Shown piece by piece: positions 1 to 8,641 of a DNA stretch of 64,000 nt. Each line of letters opens with the position of its first letter. The first letter of the stretch is position 1. Location of the stretch: NCBI RefSeq assembly GCF_023897015.1, contig NZ_JAMHFY010000005.1, positions 221,777-285,776 on the forward strand. The letters are read 5' to 3'. The notes under the pieces are model-generated. The model was not told the origin of the DNA. It worked only from the letters and a program-made list of their open reading frames with translations, and ran no database searches. This DNA comes from Desulfosporosinus nitroreducens. Its GTDB lineage: Bacteria > Bacillota > Desulfitobacteriia > Desulfitobacteriales > Desulfitobacteriaceae. The position numbers were made by a program, and so were the translations under genes.

Positions 1-32
1 CCGGCCTCGGCTATAATAAAAGTTTTACTCAT
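1..32 (-). CDS. NeuB/LegI-type sialic acid synthase, N-terminus only
   Basis: Only the first ten codons are in the window, reading MSKTFIIAEA and then running off the edge. This matches the usual opening of the N-acetylneuraminate/legionaminate synthase family, which condenses a 6-deoxy-diacetamido hexose with phosphoenolpyruvate. The ATG overlaps the last eight bases of the upstream acetyltransferase gene, so the two are probably translationally coupled. The pathway context (legB, legC, ptmE-like, neuD-like directly upstream) supports the call. The evidence is short, so it rests mainly on context. Confidence 0.65.
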   Translation of the reverse strand, partial: MSKTFIIAEA

Positions 33-669
33 TATTTCTCACCACTTTAAAAGGATTACCGAAAGCAACAACCTTACTTGGCACATCGCGGATAACAATA
101 CTTCCTGCTCCTATTATGCTGTCATTTCCGATATTTACACCTTGAATAACCGTAGAGTTAGCACCAACATGCGTACGAGCACTTATTTTAACATCTCCAC
201 AAATAACAGCACCAGGTCCTATATGTGTGAATTTATCTATACAACAACTATGCTCTATAATAGCCCCCGTATTTATTATCGCCATATCTCCAATAATGCT
301 CTTTGCATTAACTACTGTGTTCCTACCTATGAAAACACCCTCACCAACTGATACATCACTTCCGATATTTGAAGAAGGGTCGATTATCGCAGGTAAGGTA
401 AAGCCTATATCCTTAAGCATATATAACAGTTTTTCTCTCAAAGAAGTATTTCCAATACTTCCAACTGTAACAAACGCATACATAACACCACTATTAAATA
501 CTGACTTTAATATTGGATCCTTACCTATAACCTCATACCCTAATATCTTTTTACCGACAACAGCGCCCGCATCAGTAATTCCAACTATTTCATATTCCTC
601 CTTTGATTGTATGCTCTCTATGACACTGAGGGCATGTCCACCTGCACCTACTAGAACAATTTTCTCCAC
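25..669 (-). CDS. NeuD/LegH-like sugar O- or N-acetyltransferase
   Basis: A 214-residue protein of the NeuD/PglD type. Residues 1-20 carry a small nucleotide-binding segment (IVLVGAGGHALSVIE), and residues about 95-200 form a left-handed beta-helix of hexapeptide repeats (IGSDVSVGEGVFIG, then IGNDSIIGAGSIV). In legionaminic acid synthesis such an enzyme N-acetylates the 4-amino group made by LegC, using acetyl-CoA. It lies four bases after the ptmE-like gene and overlaps the neuB-like start, so it is in the same operon. NeuD enzymes that O-acetylate finished sialic acids look alike, so the exact acceptor is inferred from context. Confidence 0.85.
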   Translation of the reverse strand: MEKIVLVGAGGHALSVIESIQSKEEYEIVGITDAGAVVGKKILGYEVIGKDPILKSVFNSGVMYAFVTVGSIGNTSLREKLLYMLKDIGFTLPAIIDPSSNIGSDVSVGEGVFIGRNTVVNAKSIIGDMAIINTGAIIEHSCCIDKFTHIGPGAVICGDVKISARTHVGANSTVIQGVNIGNDSIIGAGSIVIRDVPSKVVAFGNPFKVVRNNE

Positions 670-673
670 GGAC

Positions 674-1714
674 TCACACTCCCAATTCTTTTCTCATCTC
701 CTCCAACTCTTCAAGCTGTCCCATATCGAGCCAGCATCGTTCGCTAACAGGAAAAACTCCAATCTTCTCTCCTAAACTTTTTTGTTGCTCAATAATGTCA
801 GGAAACCCTATTGCTTTATAATCCTTAATCCTATCTACGACTTCGGGTTCCACAACATAAAATCCAGTATTTGTCAAAAACGAGTATTCTGGTTTCTCTA
901 TCATTGTAGCAATTTCGCCTTTACTATCCATATTAATTATTCCGTAAGGAATAGTGAGATGCTTATAAGCTGCCACTATTGTGATCTTATTTCCATTCTG
1001 CTTATGAAAATCAAAGATCTCCTTATAATTGGCCCTGATAAGCACATCACAATTTGTTAAGAAAAAGGTAGTCTCCACCTTTCCTTTAAGAAGACTAAGC
1101 CCTCCTCCTGTCCCTAAGGGTATATCCTCGTCATGGAATTCTAGTTGATAATCCTTTTCAGCATCGCTAAAGTAAGCCTTAATCATATTTCTTTTATGAT
1201 TGACAATTAAATGAAATTTGTTACATTCATACTCCATAAATTGATTAATTATATGCTCTGTAATAGGAATTTCGCCGATTGGGATGAGTGGTTTCGGCAA
1301 TATTTTTGTATATGGATGAAGTCTCGTCCCCAATCCACCCGCCATTATAACTACTGGAGCATTTACAGAATGGTCACGTCCAATCTCGTAGTCTTTAAGA
1401 AAAACAACGGATTGTATTTCAAACCTTTTATTCAACACAGGTAACGATAATATCGACCATTTCTTCATTAATTCTTGAGCATTATTCTTATCTTTATCAT
1501 AGATAAACCGCGGCTTATAATTGGCAATGTCTTTTACCTTATCTTCTAAATTCCCTCCACGAAGTAAATGCCTTCTTATATCTCCGTCAGTAATAATTGC
1601 TTTCAGTTTATTATTTTCAACAACTAGCAATATTTGCTTGGCTGTTACATCAATATGTTTCATCGCCTCCAGTACACTTTGGTTTTCATTGATAAACAAT
1701 GTCTCTATATTCAA
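674..1714 (-). CDS. CBS-domain sugar-1-phosphate guanylyltransferase, PtmE-like
   Basis: 346 residues. Residues 1-115 form a pair of CBS domains. Residues 121-346 are a nucleotidyltransferase with the signature AGGLGTRLHPYTKILPKPL at about 125-143, containing the GxGTRL and PKP elements. This architecture is that of Campylobacter PtmE, which makes GDP-glucosamine from GlcN-1-phosphate and so starts the GDP route to legionaminic acid. It overlaps legC by four bases and precedes the acetyltransferase by four, a tight operon. The nucleotide (GTP rather than UTP or CTP) is inferred from the PtmE architecture and from the neighbours. Confidence 0.85.
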   Translation of the reverse strand: MNIETLFINENQSVLEAMKHIDVTAKQILLVVENNKLKAIITDGDIRRHLLRGGNLEDKVKDIANYKPRFIYDKDKNNAQELMKKWSILSLPVLNKRFEIQSVVFLKDYEIGRDHSVNAPVVIMAGGLGTRLHPYTKILPKPLIPIGEIPITEHIINQFMEYECNKFHLIVNHKRNMIKAYFSDAEKDYQLEFHDEDIPLGTGGGLSLLKGKVETTFFLTNCDVLIRANYKEIFDFHKQNGNKITIVAAYKHLTIPYGIINMDSKGEIATMIEKPEYSFLTNTGFYVVEPEVVDRIKDYKAIGFPDIIEQQKSLGEKIGVFPVSERCWLDMGQLEELEEMRKELGV

Positions 1715-2898
1715 AATTCCACCCCTTTGTTATGAATGACCTTAATTTTATCGATTACTCTGTACACATCGTCCGAAGACAGATTGCTACTACAGGGAAT
1801 ATTTATTATTCTATTATAAAATTCAAATGCCTTTTCAATCTTATAAGTCTGGTCATGCAAATAAGGTCTTTGTTCATGAATGAGCCCCCATAGAGGGCGG
1901 GTTTGAATATTAGCCTTAGCTAAACTTTCAATTATCTTGTCGCGGGGGTATTTGTCTGGATTAACAATATACAAGGAATAAAACCAGTAGTTTGAACGAA
2001 TATCGTCTCTGAAATCGAATATCCTAAAGCCACCCATTTCATCATCATTTATACTACTTTTGTATATGCTATAGTTTTCTTTCTTTGTAGAAATAAAACG
2101 TTCAAGTTGTTCAAGTTGCGCAACCCCTAATGCTGCCTGTAGGTTGGTCATTCTATAATTATACCCAACCTCATTATGAATAAAATTAACAGCGTCATCC
2201 TTTGCCTGTGAAGAGAGATATTTAGCTCTTTTCATGATGTCTGAATCCGTGGAAACCATCATCCCTCCTCCACCAGTAGTAATAATTTTGTTACCATTAA
2301 AAGAATACACTCCAATATTGGCAATTGTTCCAGCATATCTATCCTTATATCTACCTTTAGTGTAGAAGGTCCCTAATGCCTCCGTAGCATCTTCAATTAC
2401 TTTGAGGTTATATTTTTCGGCAATATCCATAACAGCTGACATATCTGCCATGTTCCCAAAAACATGCACAACAACCACTGCTTTTATATGTCTTCCGGAA
2501 GAATTGTTTATTAGTTTGTTATCTATAAAATCACATTCCGTCTGGCAAAACTCCTTCAATTTCTCCATATCCATGCACAACGAATCATCGCAATCCATAA
2601 AAACTGGATATGCATGCAAATATTTAACTGGATTAACAGCGGCTATAAATGTCAGAGTAGGCACTATTACCTCATGATCCGCTTCCACGCCTGATAAGAT
2701 CAATGCCAAATGCAAACCAGCAGTTCCACTTTGACAAGCAACGGCCGATTCCACGTTCAAATAATCAGCAAATTCCAACTCATATCTGTCTATGTAGGCA
2801 CCCCCAGTAGACACCCATTCCGCTTCTACTGCATCAGTTAGGTATTTCAGCTCGTTGCCCTTCAGGTTGGGAACGGATAATGGTATGAATTCATCCAT
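1711..2898 (-). CDS. legC: LegC-type PLP sugar aminotransferase
   Basis: 395 residues of the DegT/DnrJ/EryC1 aminotransferase family. The PLP aspartate lies in VIEDATEALG (about D170) and the Schiff-base lysine in FNGNKIITTGGGG (K204). It should transfer an amino group to C4 of the 4-keto-6-deoxy sugar made by LegB. It follows legB by 19 bases and overlaps the ptmE-like gene by four. Perosamine synthases and PseC belong to the same superfamily. The LegC assignment comes from the gene set around it. Confidence 0.85.
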   Translation of the reverse strand: MDEFIPLSVPNLKGNELKYLTDAVEAEWVSTGGAYIDRYELEFADYLNVESAVACQSGTAGLHLALILSGVEADHEVIVPTLTFIAAVNPVKYLHAYPVFMDCDDSLCMDMEKLKEFCQTECDFIDNKLINNSSGRHIKAVVVVHVFGNMADMSAVMDIAEKYNLKVIEDATEALGTFYTKGRYKDRYAGTIANIGVYSFNGNKIITTGGGGMMVSTDSDIMKRAKYLSSQAKDDAVNFIHNEVGYNYRMTNLQAALGVAQLEQLERFISTKKENYSIYKSSINDDEMGGFRIFDFRDDIRSNYWFYSLYIVNPDKYPRDKIIESLAKANIQTRPLWGLIHEQRPYLHDQTYKIEKAFEFYNRIINIPCSSNLSSDDVYRVIDKIKVIHNKGVEF

Positions 2899-2917
2899 AA
2901 GATCACTTCCATATCTA

Positions 2918-3901
2918 TTACAGATTATATATGTCCGCTTTATATCGATCCAAATTCTCCTTAAGAAACGTTATCGTCTCGGCTAGTCCCTCTTCTAGAG
3001 TGTACTTAGGCGCCCATGCTGTAAGTCCCCTAATCTTTTCATTTGAACCCAGTAACCTATTGACCTCACTTTTTCCCGGCCGAAGTCTTTCCTCGTCACA
3101 TATTATCCTTGCATTAGGGTTTATCTGATCAATTAATTTCTGGGCAAGCTGACCGACTGATATTTCCAGTTGAGTCGCTATATTAATCTCTTGTCCTATT
3201 GTCTTATCAGACCTTGAAATATCAATAAAGCCCTGGGCAGTATCTTTAACATAATTAAAATCTCGTGTTGGAGTAAGCGCCCCCAGCTTTATTTCAGTAA
3301 TTCCCGCTAATAGCTGGATAATAACTGTTGGAATTACTGCCCTGGCTGATTGACGAGGCCCATAGGTATTAAAGGGACGCACTATAGTGATAGGCAATTC
3401 AAAACTTCGATAAAAGCTCTCGGCTAATCTGTCAGCCCCAATTTTAGTGGCTGAATAAGGAGATTGTCCTTGAAATGGGTGTTCCTCATCAATTGGCACA
3501 TACCGTGCAGTGCCATAAACCTCCGAAGTTGAGGTTACCAGAATTCTTTTAGTATCTAATTCTCTAGCTGCTTGCAGTACATTTAGAGTTCCTTTTATAT
3601 TAGTATCGACGTAGGAATCAGGCGAATGATAGCTGAAAGGAATTGCAATTAAAGCAGCAAGATGGAAGACCTCATCTACTTCTTTCATAGCTACTCTTAC
3701 ACCATTAGGATCACGGATATCCCCAGCAAATATTTCTATTTCGTCTAACAGCTCTTTAGGGAACGTGTCAAGCCATCCCCAATTATTGAATGAATTATAA
3801 TACACAAAAGCTTTTACTTTTTCGCCATTTTTTATAAGCTGCTCTACAAGATGACTACCTATGAAACCGTCAGCACCCGTAACCAATATTTTTTTGGACA
3901 T
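2918..3901 (-). CDS. legB: LegB-type NAD-dependent GDP-sugar 4,6-dehydratase
   Basis: 327 residues of the extended short-chain dehydrogenase family. The NAD motif is VTGADGFIGS (residues 7-16). The catalytic set is TSTSEVYG (123-130) with YSATK (Y149, K153). It should dehydrate GDP-GlcNAc to the 4-keto-6-deoxy intermediate, the first sugar-modifying step of the operon. It is the first gene of the run and has a roughly 220-nt leader upstream. Downstream genes supply the aminotransferase, acetyltransferase and nonulosonate synthase. Confidence 0.88.
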   Translation of the reverse strand: MSKKILVTGADGFIGSHLVEQLIKNGEKVKAFVYYNSFNNWGWLDTFPKELLDEIEIFAGDIRDPNGVRVAMKEVDEVFHLAALIAIPFSYHSPDSYVDTNIKGTLNVLQAARELDTKRILVTSTSEVYGTARYVPIDEEHPFQGQSPYSATKIGADRLAESFYRSFELPITIVRPFNTYGPRQSARAVIPTVIIQLLAGITEIKLGALTPTRDFNYVKDTAQGFIDISRSDKTIGQEINIATQLEISVGQLAQKLIDQINPNARIICDEERLRPGKSEVNRLLGSNEKIRGLTAWAPKYTLEEGLAETITFLKENLDRYKADIYNL

Positions 3902-4204
3902 GTTTCAAACCTCGTCTCCTATGTTTTATTGGCTCCAAGAAAGTTATCCCTAAAAGTGCATCAATAGATGTATTATGCGCATATGAGCTTAACAACCGGC
4001 ATCTGTCCATCTGTCGTCCACAGGATGATCTTTTAGATAAACAAAACCTCCTGTATCCACACTAATCTGGAGACTGATCTAAACTCTACCCGTAATCCTA
4101 TCCACGGGCTAAAATTCTGGAACGTTTATTATACTTAAGCACAACCACATTTCAGATCTAAACGAGGATTCATAAAAATTTTAAATTTTATTAAAAAATA
4201 GGTA
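3902..4204 (-). promoter_or_regulatory. Leader of the leg operon with a TATAAT -10 element
   Basis: Gene-free stretch upstream of legB. Read on the minus strand it has a perfect -10 hexamer TATAAT at 4133-4128; I see no good -35 hexamer at 17 bases. The transcript would have a leader of about 220 nt. Inside it is a short open stretch ending at 3989 that reads ISVDTGGFVYLKDHP, which may be a relic of a lost gene. No known riboswitch pattern was recognised. Confidence 0.4.
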
Positions 4205-4232
4205 AAAAAGATCCTGGAGACGTTTCCCCAGG
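4199..4232 (-). terminator. Intrinsic terminator after the maf gene
   Basis: On the minus strand the arms CCTGG and CCAGG close a short hairpin (4232-4213), followed after two bases by a run of six T. It lies 140 bp beyond the maf stop codon and before the leg promoter, separating the two transcription units. Confidence 0.6.
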
Positions 4233-4375
4233 TTCATGATTATAACATTAAGCCATGTTCTCTAATTATTATACCATGAAAATGGTCTTAATCTTGTTTT
4301 ATGTTGTCTTGGCGGTTATTCGGAAATCAATATAATTATATTAAATTTCCGATAATTCATATTCATGACTCAGTT

Positions 4376-6199
4376 TTAATCTAAATGCTCATTCTGGACT
4401 TTCCAAGGAAAATTCTCTTGAATAACCTGTATAATTAACCATATTGCATTTTCAATCATCTCACAAAGCTCAATCTGTACTATCAAGTTTTGTTTTAGGC
4501 TTTCGATTGAATCACTTTCTTCTATAGCCTGAAATTTCTGTACAAGTATAGCCAATGCCCCTTGAATATTATGGTATAACAATTGATCTGTATTTATTGC
4601 TTTAAAATACACATCGGTCTTTTTCATAGAAACGTATAACTTTTGAACTTTCTTCTCCGACATAGAATCTTCCCATTCCCGATTGTACCGTTTCAATACA
4701 TTCAAGTGACTCTCAACGTCAACCCGGTATTCTTCTAGGTTCCTAATATAGTCATTTATTTTATTTTCCACTTCATTCCATTCAATAGCGTAAGGTGGAA
4801 TTTTCTGCATCTCTTCGTAAACGTTAAATTCTTCGATGCAGTATTCTTTTACAACATCGGCTAAGGCTTGTTGGGTAGTTCCTTGGATTTTTGCGCCACC
4901 TTCTGTAGCATTGATTATTAATCTATCAGTCGTCGTGATAAACATGTTTTCAAAGATTGTTTTGAATTCTATCCAAATCTTTCGAGTCTTCACCTGGCCT
5001 CCATGATATCCTTGAACAAGTAATTCTTCACCCTCTTCATTTAGGGGCTTTTTATCATAAACGGTACCACTGGCATGAGTCCCTTTCTCCCCTTCAGCCA
5101 GATCCTGCCCAACCATTACAATAGGCGAGGCCCCAACATGGAGAGCGAATCCAACTGCTAAATGGGCGCAAGAAGCACCCATCCACATATAGTGATCCGG
5201 GGACAATCCTAACTTTTCGCCAAGCCATAAATATTCGCGAACGCTAGAACGCATTGGAAGAACTGCCCTGTTCTTGAACTTCTCAACAATTTTGGGGTCA
5301 GCAACCAAGGATGACACGAGATATAGACTAGACGGATACTCCTGCTTCTCATAGAAATATTCCCATACGATTTCTCCGCGCTCAACGGTACAAATGAAGT
5401 CAGGGGTAATACCATGGTCTAAAAGTTTTTTGGCAATAGTGTCTACTGCAATAATAATTCCTTTTCCTTGGGCTTCTTTTAGCTGACTAATATTCTTATC
5501 TAAAGATGGACCCGCCGCCACAATAAAAGCAGGAACTCGGGTAAAAGCACCTTTAAGTTTAGCCACATCCACATTATCAAACATCCATTTAATATTGTTT
5601 AGATTATTAATGAGTCCAATGAGAGAATCATGTATTGAATTACCAACATTAAAATATTTATTTTCAATAGCCATTCTTATTTCAATAATATAATCTTTTA
5701 CAGAACCGCCATCATGTTTCCGATAATAAGAGTTAAAATAAAATGCTACATTTCGTAACAAATAAAAAAACTTACTTGAAAAAAGAAGTTTAAAAAGGTT
5801 TGTTAGCTTGTCAGGTTTTTCCGTCACAATAATATAATTTGTATTATCTAGTATCTTAAATCTTTCGTAAGACAACGCGTACTGTAAAAAGTACGGATTA
5901 GGTTCGATAATCACAAAAAGTGATTCCTTGTGGGCTTGGCTTGCTACTTTTTGAATTTCTTCTAAAGAGCCAATTCCAAATAAAAATATAAGTTGTTTCA
6001 AATTAGGTTTAGGTAGTTTTGTTTCATCGATTATCGGTTCAAGGATAAAAGGTTTGTCGTCTTTACCACAAAAAATCTTTACTCCGTCTACGTCCGTGCC
6101 TACATAGTAGAAAGGGGCTTCTCCCGCCTCCATATCCGCAATGAAATCCGGAACTCCTCGTTGGCTAATGACCGCAAGATTTTCTCCAAAAAGGTCCAC
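4376..6199 (-). CDS. Motility accessory factor (Maf), flagellin nonulosonate transferase
   Basis: 607 residues. The middle (about 195-400) is the DUF115/MptE-like domain typical of Maf proteins, with PAFIVAAGPSLDKN, GIIIAVDTIAKKLLDHGI, TPDFICTVERGE and GASPIVMVGQDLA. Maf proteins are needed to attach pseudaminic or legionaminic acid to flagellin serine/threonine residues in the cytoplasm. The start is a GTG about ten bases after a GAGGAGGTG ribosome-binding site. It lies directly downstream of flagellin and upstream of the legionaminic acid genes, which supports a flagellin-glycosylating role. The transferred sugar is inferred. Confidence 0.88.
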   Translation of the reverse strand: MDLFGENLAVISQRGVPDFIADMEAGEAPFYYVGTDVDGVKIFCGKDDKPFILEPIIDETKLPKPNLKQLIFLFGIGSLEEIQKVASQAHKESLFVIIEPNPYFLQYALSYERFKILDNTNYIIVTEKPDKLTNLFKLLFSSKFFYLLRNVAFYFNSYYRKHDGGSVKDYIIEIRMAIENKYFNVGNSIHDSLIGLINNLNNIKWMFDNVDVAKLKGAFTRVPAFIVAAGPSLDKNISQLKEAQGKGIIIAVDTIAKKLLDHGITPDFICTVERGEIVWEYFYEKQEYPSSLYLVSSLVADPKIVEKFKNRAVLPMRSSVREYLWLGEKLGLSPDHYMWMGASCAHLAVGFALHVGASPIVMVGQDLAEGEKGTHASGTVYDKKPLNEEGEELLVQGYHGGQVKTRKIWIEFKTIFENMFITTTDRLIINATEGGAKIQGTTQQALADVVKEYCIEEFNVYEEMQKIPPYAIEWNEVENKINDYIRNLEEYRVDVESHLNVLKRYNREWEDSMSEKKVQKLYVSMKKTDVYFKAINTDQLLYHNIQGALAILVQKFQAIEESDSIESLKQNLIVQIELCEMIENAIWLIIQVIQENFPWKVQNEHLD

Positions 6200-6237
6200 T
6201 ACGTCCCTTCACCTCCTCGATATTAATGATTGGGAAT

Positions 6238-6273
6238 TTGCAAAATGCCCTCTCTATAGAGAGCATTTTGCAA
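6238..6273 (-). terminator. Strong terminator hairpin after flagellin
   Basis: Near-perfect inverted repeat: outer arms TTGCAAAATGC / GCATTTTGCAA and inner arms TCTCTA / TAGAGA, with only two unpaired C residues. It lies 17 bp after the flagellin stop codon. The T-run is short, but the stem is the strongest in this part of the window and probably insulates hag from maf. Confidence 0.75.
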
Positions 6274-6289
6274 ATATTTAGTAAGAATA

Positions 6290-7465
6290 TTATTGTAAGA
6301 GTTGAAGAACTCCTTGAGGTTGTTGATTAGCTTGTGCCAACATAGCAGTAGCCGCTTGTGAAAGGATGTTGTTCTTTTGGAAATTCATCATTTCTTTGGC
6401 CATGTCAACGTCACGAACACGGGACTCAGCAGCTGTTAAGTTTTCACTGGAGGTGCCAAGGTTGTTAATGGTATGTTCTAAACGGTTTTGGATAGCTCCC
6501 ATTTTAGATCTCTCTCCAGATACGAGCTCAATAGCATTGTTGATGCTAGTAACAGCAGCAGTGGCATTCAAGGAAGTCGACATATCTAAAGCATCACCAG
6601 AAGCATCGTCACGTACGCCAATAGCTGTAGCTTTCATATCATTAAGGCCGACAAGAATGTTTTGACCACTATTTGCACCTATTTGCATAGACAGCGAATC
6701 GGCGGAATCAGTAACTTCAGCTTCGTATTTACGGAAGCTTATAGTAATACTTTCTCCAACTTTCAAGTTTTCTAGCCCAGATACATCAAAGGAGCCTCCT
6801 CCGAACGCCAAAGCCGAAAGAGCAGCACCAGTGATATCACCACTTGATATGCCAAGTGCATTTGGATCACCAACAGTATAGTTACTTCCACTAATTCCAG
6901 TACCTATTTTAGTACGGGTAATAACAATCGTACCAGTAGCAGTAATTGTACTAGTAATCGATGCAGAACTCAAAGTAACAGTGACATCAGCTTGAGTATT
7001 AAGTTGAACTGTAACTGTACCTTTAATCTCATCACGGAGTCCAGTTTTGCTACCATCAAGAAGCTTCTGGGTATTGAACTCGGTTGTATTAGCAATACGG
7101 TCGATTTCATCCGTTAGAGCATTTACTTCTTTTTGGATTTCATCACGGTCAGAAGTAGTATTAGTGTCATTGGAAGCCTGAACTGCTAACTCACGCATAC
7201 GTTGGAGAATGCTGTGAGTTTCATTGAGAGCACCTTCAGCAGTTTGAATGAGTGAAATTGAGTCTTGGGCATTACGTGTAGCTTGGTCTAAGCCACGAAT
7301 TTGGCCACGCATTTTTTCGGAGATTGCTAAACCTGCTGCATCGTCACCAGCACGGTTGATGCGAAGACCTGAAGACAATTTCTCTAAAGACTTTGAGGTT
7401 GCATTATTGTTGGAGCTCAATTGACGATAGGTATTGAGGGAAGCCATGTTGTGATTAATAATCAT
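6290..7465 (-). CDS. hag: Flagellin
   Basis: 391 residues from the start MIINHNMASLNTYRQ. That ATG is preceded by AAGGAGGA at good spacing, so an upstream in-frame ATG at 7498 is rejected. The conserved N-terminal D0/D1 helices (about 1-135, with SSGLRINRAGDDAAGLAIS) and the C-terminal helix (last 90 residues, ending QPQGVLQLLQ) flank a variable Thr/Ser-rich middle of about 150 residues. That middle is the likely surface domain and glycosylation target. CsrA, FliW and Maf genes next to it fit flagellin homeostasis and modification. Confidence 0.97.
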   Translation of the reverse strand: MIINHNMASLNTYRQLSSNNNATSKSLEKLSSGLRINRAGDDAAGLAISEKMRGQIRGLDQATRNAQDSISLIQTAEGALNETHSILQRMRELAVQASNDTNTTSDRDEIQKEVNALTDEIDRIANTTEFNTQKLLDGSKTGLRDEIKGTVTVQLNTQADVTVTLSSASITSTITATGTIVITRTKIGTGISGSNYTVGDPNALGISSGDITGAALSALAFGGGSFDVSGLENLKVGESITISFRKYEAEVTDSADSLSMQIGANSGQNILVGLNDMKATAIGVRDDASGDALDMSTSLNATAAVTSINNAIELVSGERSKMGAIQNRLEHTINNLGTSSENLTAAESRVRDVDMAKEMMNFQKNNILSQAATAMLAQANQQPQGVLQLLQ

Positions 7466-7576
7466 TATATATTCCTCCTTGATTTTGATGCCAGGCATCC
7501 GTGCCCGTGCATTTTTCTTTGCTGGTAGTAGGACACCCTGCCCTCCGGCCGGTTGAGCTGAAGAAATTCCTACTAC
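7466..7576 (-). promoter_or_regulatory. Flagellin mRNA leader with candidate CsrA sites
   Basis: The hag leader contains a 9-bp perfect stem, GTAGTAGGA / TCCTACTAC (7576-7568 with 7533-7525), and a small hairpin GATGC..GCATC (7499-7487) whose 5' side carries ACGGATG. The Shine-Dalgarno region reads CAAGGAGGA. Two GGA-type sites, one by a hairpin and one over the Shine-Dalgarno, is the arrangement by which CsrA represses hag in Bacillus subtilis. csrA and fliW lie just upstream. Confidence 0.5.
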
Positions 7577-7590
7577 ACAGGCTTACTTAT

Positions 7591-7618
7591 TTATCGTAGG
7601 TTTCCGATTGATGTCTTA
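7591..7618 (-). promoter_or_regulatory. Sigma-D (FliA)-like promoter of flagellin
   Basis: On the minus strand TAAG (7618-7615), a 16-base spacer, then TACGATAA (7598-7591). The sigma-28 consensus is TAAA, about 15 bases, then GCCGATAA, so six of eight -10 bases match. A nearly identical -10 (TACGATAT) lies before flgM. Confidence 0.5.
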
Positions 7619-7763
7619 GGACAAATAACCACCGATTATGACATCTATAATTCATCCTAGTCGTTTATTCTTTGAATTGCTCTGGTTTACATCTTCTTTT
7701 CTGAAAGAAGATAAAAATATGTGAAAAAGACTGGGTGCTGACTCTAACTTAAGCATTGTAATA

Positions 7764-7800
7764 AAAAAGAAGTAAGTTGCACAGCGCACCTTACTTCTTT
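7764..7800 (-). terminator. Terminator overlapping the end of csrA
   Basis: Minus strand: AAGAAGTAAG pairs with CTTACTTCTT around a GC-rich loop, followed by TTTTTTATT. The 5' arm includes the last codons and stop of csrA. It ends the fliW-csrA transcript before the flagellin promoter. Confidence 0.8.
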
Positions 7801-8024
7801 ATTTTCAATACCTTCAACATATCCAGCTCCGATAGATCATTAGTTACGGCAGCCTGTTTGTTTTCTGCCGCAATAGCATCGAATATCTCACCCCGGTAAA
7901 TCTTAATTTCTTTTGGTGCCTCAATGGTTATACGGATGTTATCCCCTTTGACACCGACCACCGTCACCACAATGTTGTCACCGATTACAATTCGCTCGCC
8001 AATTTTTCGGGTAAGTGCCAACAT
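7791..8024 (-). CDS. csrA: Translational regulator CsrA
   Basis: 77 residues beginning MLALTRKIGERIVIGDNIVV, the canonical CsrA N-terminus, followed by IRITIEAPKEIKIYRGEI. CsrA dimers bind GGA motifs in mRNA leaders and block translation. In motile Firmicutes the main target is hag and the antagonist is FliW. It starts one base after the fliW stop region and is clearly cotranscribed with it. The C-terminal tail is slightly longer than in Escherichia coli CsrA, as is usual in Firmicutes. Confidence 0.97.
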   Translation of the reverse strand: MLALTRKIGERIVIGDNIVVTVVGVKGDNIRITIEAPKEIKIYRGEIFDAIAAENKQAAVTNDLSELDMLKVLKIKK

Positions 8025-8025
8025 A

Positions 8026-8484
8026 TTATTTTCCCCCTTTGCCGGCGTCTTTCGGCAAGCCGTCAGGAAATAATTTATACCGGATCGAATACTCCGGTTT
8101 GTCTAAGATGACCTGCTTACCAGTACGATTGAGGACATTCATCACTAAAGGCGCTAATAAGTTCACCGTCATATCCGCCAGTTTTTCCTTCACTGTAGCA
8201 ATCAGAAACACCTTAGGTGGATTTTCATTAGAGAGACCCAGCTCTTCAGCAACGTCATCCTCCAGAACAAATTCATAGTCTTTTATAAAGGCAAAAGGAT
8301 CAGCCAATAAGAAGGTCAAATTAGCTTCCGTTGTAGACTGGAGATAAGAAAAAGGACTTTCTTCGCCGAGTGGTATATAGGCGAATTCCTTTTCGTTCGG
8401 AAAACCGGGAATTCCATGGAGGAATTTGAACAGTTGCTCTTCTGCCACCTCCAGCTCTCCGAATCTTGTTGACTGTATTTCCAT
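8026..8484 (-). CDS. fliW: Flagellar assembly factor FliW
   Basis: 152 residues with family features FLHGIPGFPNEKEFAYIPLG near residues 20-40 and NLLAPLVMN near 110. FliW binds either flagellin or CsrA, and so releases hag translation from CsrA repression when flagellin is secreted. It lies directly upstream of csrA in the same operon, with DUF6470, flgL and flgK before it, the same order as in Bacillus. Confidence 0.95.
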   Translation of the reverse strand: MEIQSTRFGELEVAEEQLFKFLHGIPGFPNEKEFAYIPLGEESPFSYLQSTTEANLTFLLADPFAFIKDYEFVLEDDVAEELGLSNENPPKVFLIATVKEKLADMTVNLLAPLVMNVLNRTGKQVILDKPEYSIRYKLFPDGLPKDAGKGGK

Positions 8485-8641
8485 AGTATTTCCTCCTTAG
8501 GAGAGTTTATCCAATTTCAAAGGCCCCTGCTCTTAAAAGTGGGGCACGTCAGATTCTGGAGTAGAAAGGCACACCCTCTCAGAAATCTAAATGGTCAGCT
8601 TTAGCTAAACGAGTTCATCGGGTAACTTATCCAACATCTAT

